NCBI GenBank assembly: GCA_942493075.1
Contig: OW818681.1
Location: forward strand, 1,178,001 to 1,242,000
Source: JBBQYD01 sp942493075
GTDB taxonomy: Bacteria > Verrucomicrobiota > Verrucomicrobiia > Limisphaerales > UBA8199
Reading direction: 5' to 3'
DNA: 64,000 nt
Shown here: positions 1 to 5,727 of the stretch, piece by piece
Layout of the letters: the number at the start of each line of letters is the position of its first letter
Numbering within the stretch: position 1 is the stretch's first letter
Position numbers and translations under genes: made by a program
The notes under the pieces: generated by a model
The model's database searches: none
Told to the model about the DNA's origin: nothing
Seen by the model: only the letters and a program-made list of their open reading frames with translations

Positions 1-1
1 T

Positions 2-430
2 GGCGGCGTTTGGGGAACACTTCATAACAAATCCGTCCGGCCGAAGGTGGAGTTGTCGTCCCCGCAGGTGGCAGGTGAGACGCTTACTGTCGAAATGATG
101 CGTACGGAAGGGGCGGACGTATATGGTTCGTTCGCCATAGCAGTGCGTGTAGTCAACCACTCCGGCTCGGTTCAGGTGGAGTGGCCAGCAGCGGACCTGT
201 CTGCCCTGGCACCCGGTGACATCGCCAATGCCTATGTGGCGAAAGTGAAGCCCGGAAAGCACAGCCTCATCCTGCCCCTGGGAGCCAAAGCCAAGGTCAC
301 ATTGCGTCATCAAGCACTGAGCAGGCTCGCACCTGGCGAGTATCGGATCGAACTCCTGGATATCAGTGGGGCATCCTGGAGCACGCGGCTGCTGGTGAAT
401 CCCTCAGGAGAATCGCACAATGAAGCCTGA
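2..430 (+). CDS. Hypothetical protein, 5' end outside window
   Basis: The reading frame is open from the left edge of the window to the stop at 428-430, so the true start lies upstream; an internal GTG at 47 is only a fallback start. The visible 142 residues contain alternating hydrophobic beta-type segments (for example VYGSFAIAVRVVNHSG and EYRIELLDISGASWSTRLLV), which suggests an all-beta, Ig-like or carrier-binding fold. No catalytic motif is visible and I do not recognise a family. Its stop overlaps the start of the ArsR-rhodanese gene (ATG at 420), so the two are probably co-transcribed and translationally coupled. Function unknown. Confidence 0.6.
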   Translation, partial: GGVWGTLHNKSVRPKVELSSPQVAGETLTVEMMRTEGADVYGSFAIAVRVVNHSGSVQVEWPAADLSALAPGDIANAYVAKVKPGKHSLILPLGAKAKVTLRHQALSRLAPGEYRIELLDISGASWSTRLLVNPSGESHNEA

Positions 431-1112
431 CTCCTCTTTGGTCCGGAAGCAGGAGGTCATCCTTTGTCAAACGGCAGCCTTGGCCCATGCGTTTTCACAT
501 CAGCACCGGCTGAAGATAGTCAGCCTGCTGACGCAGAGTACCAAGAGCGTTGAAGCCCTTGCAAAGGGCATCGGTCAATCGGTGGCCTCCACGAGCGCGC
601 ACCTTAAGGTCTTGCGTTCAGCAGGCGCTGTCACGTCTCACAAGACAGGCCGCTACGTGTACTATCAACTTGGCTCTAACCAGGTTCCCATTTTCCTGGT
701 TGCAATCAGGCGGCTTGCTGAGGAACTCCTGCCGGAAGTGCGGGAAATCATGAGAGACTACTTCGATGATCCGGAGAGTCTTTCCCCTTTGACCGAAAGA
801 GAGCTTCTAGCGGAGATTAAGACCGGGCGCGTCATCGTTCTGGACCTGCGGCCGGAAGATGAGTTTGCCGCAGGCCACATTCCGGGCGCATCCAGCATCC
901 CCTGCGCGAAGTTGAAGGAGATGGCGAAGCAGCTTCCGAGTAACGCCCGGTTTGTGGCATATTGCCGTGGACCTTACTGCCTGATGGCAAAGGAGGGGAC
1001 CGAGTCCTTGCGTTCACTTGGATATAATGTGCACCGGTTGCGTTTCGGAACAGCCGAATGGCGAACTGCCGGGCAAACCCTGGAGCACGGTTCCCCAATG
1101 CTGAATACGTGA
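420..1112 (+). CDS. ArsR-family regulator fused to rhodanese domain
   Basis: A 230-residue cytoplasmic two-domain protein. Residues ~15-100 form an ArsR/SmtB winged helix (recognition helix around SVASTSAHLKVLRSAGAV, wing around HKTGRYVYYQLG). Residues ~125-225 are a single rhodanese domain with the active-site loop C182-R-G-P-Y-C187, in which Cys182 would carry the persulfide. The usual ArsR metal-binding CVC motif is absent, so sensing probably works through the rhodanese cysteine or another thiol rather than a classical metal site. ArsR-rhodanese fusions are a known class linked to sulfur or oxidative signalling. The gene overlaps the preceding one by 11 bp. Targets are not visible; the secreted-protein gene at 1288 is a nearby candidate. 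Confidence 0.85.
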   Translation: MKPDSSLVRKQEVILCQTAALAHAFSHQHRLKIVSLLTQSTKSVEALAKGIGQSVASTSAHLKVLRSAGAVTSHKTGRYVYYQLGSNQVPIFLVAIRRLAEELLPEVREIMRDYFDDPESLSPLTERELLAEIKTGRVIVLDLRPEDEFAAGHIPGASSIPCAKLKEMAKQLPSNARFVAYCRGPYCLMAKEGTESLRSLGYNVHRLRFGTAEWRTAGQTLEHGSPMLNT

Positions 1113-1175
1113 AGTCCCCGATTGGCCCTGAGCAAACCTGGCCGCTCCAAACAACTGCTCAACCTGGTTCATTAA

Positions 1176-1189
1176 CAAATTGTAATTTG
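1176..1189. promoter_or_regulatory. AT-rich inverted repeat, possible operator
   Basis: CAAATT-GT-AATTTG is a perfect 6-bp inverted repeat with a 2-bp centre, lying between the ArsR-rhodanese gene and the small secreted-protein gene, about 100 bp upstream of the latter's ATG. It sits in an AT-rich patch in otherwise GC-rich DNA. It could bind the neighbouring ArsR-type protein or the response regulator, but nothing in the sequence decides between these. Confidence 0.25.
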
Positions 1190-1287
1190 AACGCCGGGGC
1201 CCTGTTTAGGTTCGTGTGGTCTGATGTAAGTAGATGGAACGGGGAGTAGCAGCCCCGAGCAACAAAACTAAAGAACAAAACGATCAT

Positions 1288-1593
1288 ATGAAAACAATTG
1301 CCGGATTAATCGTGGCGGGCCTCATGCTGGTGGGTGCGGGCACCCTTTCCGCCCAGAACACACAGACAAACGGACAGGGCAAAGGCTACGGTGGCCCGCC
1401 TCAGTCAGAACAGGAACGGCTTGCCCGCCAGGCAGCTTGCCTGGAGAAGAACAACGGCGTCTGCCCTCAAGGCGGCCCGCGGCAGGATTGCCCTAAGCTT
1501 GGCCAGGGCAAGGGGAAGGGGAAGGGTGCATGCGATGGCACCGGGCCGAAACGGCAGGGCGGTGGGCAGGGTTCTCGCGGTGGCAGGAAGTGA
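1288..1593 (+). CDS. Small secreted Gly/Lys/Arg-rich protein
   Basis: A 101-residue protein, starting at ATG 1288 because a clean signal peptide follows directly (MKTIAGLIVAGLMLVG, then an AGTLSAQ cleavage region). The frame is open further upstream to 1234 but that extension does not look like coding sequence. The mature part is low complexity, with GQGKGKGKG and QGGGQGSRGGRK tracts and four cysteines (AACLEKNNGVCPQ, QDCP, GACDG) that could form disulfides or bind metal. A terminator-like hairpin follows. It lies next to, and convergent with, a two-component system whose sensor carries a Gly/Arg/His-rich periplasmic stretch. No family recognised; periplasmic or surface location inferred. Confidence 0.6.
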   Translation: MKTIAGLIVAGLMLVGAGTLSAQNTQTNGQGKGYGGPPQSEQERLARQAACLEKNNGVCPQGGPRQDCPKLGQGKGKGKGACDGTGPKRQGGGQGSRGGRK

Positions 1594-1614
1594 TCTGAGG
1601 GCCATTCGATTAGG

Positions 1615-1655
1615 CGCGCCGGTTTGAGTTAGCTCTGCCGGCGCGTCATTTTATT
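1615..1655 (+). terminator. Hairpin terminator between convergent genes
   Basis: A perfect 8-bp stem CGCGCCGG (1615-1622) / CCGGCGCG (1638-1645) with a 15-nt loop is followed by the T-rich run TCATTTTATT. It ends the small secreted-protein gene, and its 3' arm touches the stop codon of the convergent sensor kinase. Confidence 0.5.
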
Positions 1656-3151
1656 GGCATGCTGAACTTAAAAGCTGTCCAACTCGGGCTGCTCTCCAAC
1701 AGTATAAGATCCCCTCGGTGCGCTCGGGCGATCTCGCGTGCGAGGCTCAGCCCAAGTCCCAAACCATCAACGGGTGCATGGTCCTTTCGTTGAGCACGAT
1801 GGAAGCGATCGAAGATCTTCGTCTGCTCCTCAGGAGGGATTCCCGGGCCTGAATTGCCAATGATCACAGTGATCGTTCCGCGTGTCTGGCTGAGTTCCAC
1901 ACGTGTTTTGCCATCTGCTTGATTGTACTTCGAAGAGTTACTCAACAAGTTGAATAACGCCATCCTCAGAAGCGCGCGATCAGCCTGCACTCTGATTCCT
2001 GGCGGCAGGTCCGTTTCGAACGCAAGATTCTTGTCCGCGCCGATTGCTTGCGCATCCTCCACCAAATCCTCCAATTCAGCGGTGAGATCTACCTCTTCCC
2101 TGGTCAATTTGAGCTGGCCGGTGTCCGCCTGCGCCAGGACCAGAAGACTGCGTGTAATTGTGGTAAGCTGCTGCACATTCTCCAACAAATGGCTGCAGAG
2201 TCGCTGCTCTGAGGAGCCCGTCGGGGAGGCCTGCAACGCGAGTTCAAGCTCACCTTGCATCACCGCTAGCGGAGTTTTCAGTTCGTGGGACGCATCCGCG
2301 CTGAAGCGCGTCGCCTGCTTGAAGCTGATTTCCAGTCGATCGATCATCCGGTTTAGCAGTATGATCACTCGTTTGATTTCAGGGCTCTCATCGGAGTTCG
2401 GGATTCGAAGGTTCAATCCCTGGGCCGTAACAGCCTCAGCCGTCTGGGCAATATCGTTGAGCGGGCGCAGGGCACGTCCCGCAACCATCCAGCCGGTTAG
2501 TGCGATCAGCAGCAACGCGAGAGGCAGCATGATGATGAAAGCAGTCTGGACGCGGTCCATCTCCGCATCGACAGCCCTGAGATTCAAGCCGAAGGCCAAC
2601 TGGAGATCGTCGCTGCCCATGATACCAATCCGCCAGACAGAGGCGCCGTCCCTAACGGTCACAAAAAGGGTTGTAGAAAAGGCAACAGGTGGAGGCGGGC
2701 CACCCCGGCCGTGCCCGCCGCGCCCCCAACCTTGGCCTGCTTCGTTTCCAGTCCTTGCCGGTTCTGTCAGCAAATTGGTCAGGCTCTCTGAAACTGTTGT
2801 TGGTTTGTTTGAATGCCAAAGCCCTGATAAGCTGGAGTCAGGAAGGCTGCCAGCGCTCCGAGGTGATTCGTAAATCGTTCGGCCGGCAGAATCCTTCATC
2901 AGCAGGAAAACCTCATTGGTGTATGCATCCCCGTATGCAAATTCGAGTGAAGACTCCAGACGCTCGAAATTACCCCGGCCTGCGAACAGCCCGGGGTGCC
3001 GCGCAATCAGAGTTTTGATCTCGCGATCGACTGCCGCGATGCGTTCCTGATAGAATGTCATCCAGGCAAAAACGCCAAAGACGACCACCACCAACCCGGA
3101 TAATCCGGCTGAGAGAAGCGCGACTTTGGCGCGAAGAGGCAGTGGCTTCAT
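1646..3151 (-). CDS. Sensor histidine kinase
   Basis: A 501-residue inner-membrane kinase. TM1 is at ~10-32 and TM2 at ~204-225, enclosing a periplasmic sensor region with an unusual Gly/Arg/His/Pro stretch (GQGWGRGGHGRGGPPPP). A HAMP linker follows (RALRPLNDIAQTAEAV). The HisKA box is ASHELKTPLAV with phospho-acceptor His289. The ATPase domain shows an N box (LFNLLSNSSKYNQ), a G1 box (GNSGPGIP) and a G2 box (GLGLGLSLA). Architecture is that of EnvZ/CusS/QseC-type kinases. Its ATG overlaps the stop of the upstream regulator by 4 bp (ATGA), so the pair is one operon. The ligand is unknown; a cationic peptide or metal would fit the periplasmic composition, but this is a guess. Confidence 0.93.
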   Translation of the reverse strand: MKPLPLRAKVALLSAGLSGLVVVVFGVFAWMTFYQERIAAVDREIKTLIARHPGLFAGRGNFERLESSLEFAYGDAYTNEVFLLMKDSAGRTIYESPRSAGSLPDSSLSGLWHSNKPTTVSESLTNLLTEPARTGNEAGQGWGRGGHGRGGPPPPVAFSTTLFVTVRDGASVWRIGIMGSDDLQLAFGLNLRAVDAEMDRVQTAFIIMLPLALLLIALTGWMVAGRALRPLNDIAQTAEAVTAQGLNLRIPNSDESPEIKRVIILLNRMIDRLEISFKQATRFSADASHELKTPLAVMQGELELALQASPTGSSEQRLCSHLLENVQQLTTITRSLLVLAQADTGQLKLTREEVDLTAELEDLVEDAQAIGADKNLAFETDLPPGIRVQADRALLRMALFNLLSNSSKYNQADGKTRVELSQTRGTITVIIGNSGPGIPPEEQTKIFDRFHRAQRKDHAPVDGLGLGLSLAREIARAHRGDLILLESSPSWTAFKFSMPIK

Positions 3152-3822
3152 ATATGGGATGCCACGCGATAACCGACCCCACGAACGGTCTCAATCAACT
3201 TCATAGGAGAGTCGCCATCTATTTTTTTCCGAAGCCGTTGAATATAGACGTCCACCAGGTTTGTACCCGGATCGAAATTGTAGTCCCACACTCTCTCGCA
3301 GATTTCCACGCGGGTCAGCACCCGGCCCGGTGCACGAGCCAAGTGTTCGAGCAGCGAGAACTCCCGGCTCGTCAGCTCAATCTTTCGGTCACCTCGCCGC
3401 ACCTCGCGGGTCAGCAGGTTGATGGATAGATCGCCCACAGTGAGGATGCTCTGTGCAATCCCACTTGAGCGGCGGGAGATCGCGTGTAATCGGGCGATAA
3501 GCTCTTCGATATGGAAAGGTTTCGTCAGGTAATCATCAGCGCCCAGATTCAATCCTTCCAGCCGCTCGTTCAACTCGCTCCGGGCGGTAAGCAGGAGTAC
3601 CGGAGTGGCGATCTTCTGATTCCTAAGGCTGCGAAGAATGCTGAGACCATCCCGGCCCGGCAACATGATATCAAGAACGATAGCATCGTAAGGCCGCGAA
3701 GTGGCCATTTCGAAACCTTCAGTCCCGTTGTGCGAGAGTTCAGTGACGAATCCTTGCGCCTCTAATCCCTTGCGCAGGAGTGAAGCGATTTTCTTCTCAT
3801 CCTCAACGATAAGAACTTTCAT
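3148..3822 (-). CDS. OmpR-family response regulator
   Basis: A 224-residue response regulator. The start is placed at ATG 3822 (MKVLIVEDE), not at the further upstream codon, because the receiver domain's first strand begins there. The receiver shows the acidic pair E7/D8, phospho-acceptor D51 (VLDIMLPGRDG), a Thr (LLLTARSE) and a Lys (YLTKPF). The C-terminal winged helix (about 125-224) ends in DVYIQRLRKKIDGDSP and the typical ETVRGVGYRV. It is the cognate partner of the kinase immediately downstream (4-bp overlap). The regulon is not visible. Confidence 0.94.
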   Translation of the reverse strand: MKVLIVEDEKKIASLLRKGLEAQGFVTELSHNGTEGFEMATSRPYDAIVLDIMLPGRDGLSILRSLRNQKIATPVLLLTARSELNERLEGLNLGADDYLTKPFHIEELIARLHAISRRSSGIAQSILTVGDLSINLLTREVRRGDRKIELTSREFSLLEHLARAPGRVLTRVEICERVWDYNFDPGTNLVDVYIQRLRKKIDGDSPMKLIETVRGVGYRVASHI

Positions 3823-4017
3823 CGGGTAACGATCTCGTGAACTGCATAGCATAGAATGCAGATCGAAGAAAGCAGAAGAGTTTCAAGACGAGAAATGGCG
3901 AAGGGCAAGGAGCGCCCAGAACAGGCTATCCGTGATAGCCGAACAGCCTGCTGTGGTCTGAAGTCGATACCTCTGGCTGCCCGTGTAGCCGATCAAGGAG
4001 TACCGCACCGTGCCAAC

Positions 4018-4653
4018 TCATTGGGCCACGACCACTGAGCCATCGGACCGAAGCATCAACTGGCCTTTGCCGGATGAGGCCGTCCCACGACTCCCCTGCC
4101 GCGACTTCCTGAACTGAGCTTCCAGCGAAGAGGGGTCTGCCCATTTATTCAGCAATTCCGAGTATTTCGTTGCGGTCTGGTTAGCCCGTTGCTGCAAAGT
4201 TTCCATCTCCACGTGCAGCGTTGAAAGCTCGGAGCGACGCGCGGCAAGTTCCGCCTCTAAAGCAACAATTCGCTGCCTTGCCCGGCTGTTTTCGTCCCGC
4301 TCCGACGCCAATTCAGAAGAGCGGACGGCGATTTCGTTCTGCTTTGTCTGCAGCTCCTTCTGTGCTGTTGTGATCGCATTGCCGCTTTCGGTCAACTTGA
4401 CCAGCAGATTCGTGTAGCTCTGGCCTGCGGTGCGGTGATCTTTCTCAGCGAGCTCTCCCTGGATGCGCAGCGTTTGAATGGTGGCATCTCGCTCGGCGAG
4501 GGTTGCTTGGATTGTCACCATCTGATTGGAATAGGTATTGTTCGATTCGATCGCGTGTTCAAGGGCTTTGCGCGCGCCCCGCGCGCTGGCGAAACCGGCA
4601 ACAGCGACCACCGCGCAGAGAACAGCGATAAAGATGGTAATATTTCTTGTCAT
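4018..4653 (-). CDS. Membrane-anchored coiled-coil protein
   Basis: A 211-residue protein from ATG 4653; a TTG-initiated form from 4674 is possible but would overlap the upstream gene. An N-terminal hydrophobic segment (IFIAVLCAVVAVAGFA, residues ~7-22) is an uncleaved anchor or signal. Residues ~30-165 are a long heptad-rich coiled coil (AERDATIQTLRIQGELAEKD, and further Glu/Gln/Leu/Arg repeats). The C-terminus is short and polar. The start follows the lipoprotein's stop by only 4 bp, so it is the last gene of the envelope operon. A periplasm-spanning structural role is plausible by architecture only; no family recognised. Confidence 0.65.
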   Translation of the reverse strand: MTRNITIFIAVLCAVVAVAGFASARGARKALEHAIESNNTYSNQMVTIQATLAERDATIQTLRIQGELAEKDHRTAGQSYTNLLVKLTESGNAITTAQKELQTKQNEIAVRSSELASERDENSRARQRIVALEAELAARRSELSTLHVEMETLQQRANQTATKYSELLNKWADPSSLEAQFRKSRQGSRGTASSGKGQLMLRSDGSVVVAQ

Positions 4654-4657
4654 GAAC

Positions 4658-5617
4658 TTAAGCGTTTCTTCCAAATCGGCTGATCAGGAACCTGCGAAAA
4701 TTCTTCCGCCCTACGTTGCTAAGATTTCGTTCAATCAACCCCGAGGCACCTTTGATCCTTATCGAAACCTTCCTTGCGTTGGCGATCCCGACGATGACCT
4801 GCGGGGGGACCTTGTAATAGGTTGTGAGGAATCCCGTGCGTGGCTTGATCGAGGTCTGTGGCTGAGCCGGGGAAAAGGAGTAGCGCAGGCCGTCAACGAG
4901 CAGCACAAGCGATTCGCCGCTTTGCAATGTGAAATCTGCGGGGCTCAGTTCGGTGACCAGGTAATAGGTGTGGACCGGCCTATCGCCACCGAGGACGGTT
5001 ACATTCGTAACTGGTGAAACGAGGTAGTTAGTCAACGTAGTGACAATGATATTGGTCTCAATCGTAATGGTCTGGTTTGTTCCAACCGTTAAGGAGTTCG
5101 TGCCCGTGTTTACGAGTGATTGCGCTGTGACCAGCAAGACTTTCTGAACGTTCCTGGAGCTCACAGATTGGTTCGGAGCGATCGCGGTCGACTCTGTTGA
5201 GGAAGTGGAGATGGTTTGCCCATCCATGCCCGAGTCCAGCGGTGAGAGCGAGGGTGTAACGGGCGTGTCCGATGGGGCCTCCGTTTCGGTCTGAGTGCGG
5301 TTTTGCGAGGCTGCCACTAGATTTGTGATGGAGGCACGTTGTTCATTGTTGCTGGTTGTCACGGTCTGGTTGGTTACAGAGGTGACTATGGCATTGGTGA
5401 TGAAGTTGACGACCTGATTGGTCGATGGCTCGGGCAATGAGGCTTCGCGAAGCGCGTTGAGGCAGACGACGCTTCGGGAGAAAATGCTAAAGTTCACCTC
5501 GTTATCGATCATGCGGTCAACCTGCACTTTTTCGAACTTATCATAGTGCGAACGGGAAGGAGAAGCGCATCCTGCCAGGAGCGCAACGCAGCAGGCAATC
5601 AGTACAGTTTTCATCAT
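4658..5617 (-). CDS. Lipoprotein, Thr/Asn-rich, unknown function
   Basis: A 319-residue lipoprotein. Of the nearby ATGs, 5617 (MMKTVLIACC) has an AGGA ribosome-binding sequence 9 nt upstream. The lipobox LLAG-C is followed by ASPSRS, with no Asp at +2, consistent with outer-membrane sorting. The middle is a low-complexity Thr/Asn/Val/Ser region (ITNAIVTSVTNQTVTTSNNE and similar TNQTITIETN stretches), then a beta-rich C-terminal part with a basic tail. It lies downstream of the beta-helix surface protein and upstream of the coiled-coil protein on the same strand, so it may be an accessory of the receptor system. No known domain recognised. Confidence 0.6.
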   Translation of the reverse strand: MMKTVLIACCVALLAGCASPSRSHYDKFEKVQVDRMIDNEVNFSIFSRSVVCLNALREASLPEPSTNQVVNFITNAIVTSVTNQTVTTSNNEQRASITNLVAASQNRTQTETEAPSDTPVTPSLSPLDSGMDGQTISTSSTESTAIAPNQSVSSRNVQKVLLVTAQSLVNTGTNSLTVGTNQTITIETNIIVTTLTNYLVSPVTNVTVLGGDRPVHTYYLVTELSPADFTLQSGESLVLLVDGLRYSFSPAQPQTSIKPRTGFLTTYYKVPPQVIVGIANARKVSIRIKGASGLIERNLSNVGRKNFRRFLISRFGRNA

Positions 5618-5683
5618 CAAACCGAATCCTATCATTGTTGTTTTGCCGATCTACAGCGAACTGCTACCACACCATCGGACAGG

Positions 5684-5713
5684 CTGGGGCAGGCACACCC
5701 AGCCTGCTCCCAG
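5684..5713. other. Hairpin between beta-helix and lipoprotein genes
   Basis: Arms CTGGGGCAGGC (5684-5694) and GCCTGCTCCCAG (5702-5713) pair with one bulged base around a 7-nt loop, just after the beta-helix gene's stop on the minus strand. No T tract follows, so it is more likely an mRNA-stabilising or attenuating hairpin than a classical terminator. Confidence 0.35.
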
Positions 5714-5727
5714 TGCTGTCCCTTCAT

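Noticed and set aside
1923..2873. Long open frame on the plus strand (316 codons)
   Set aside because: It lies opposite the sensor kinase, whose motifs are complete; the translation is Ser/Arg/Pro-rich with no domain.
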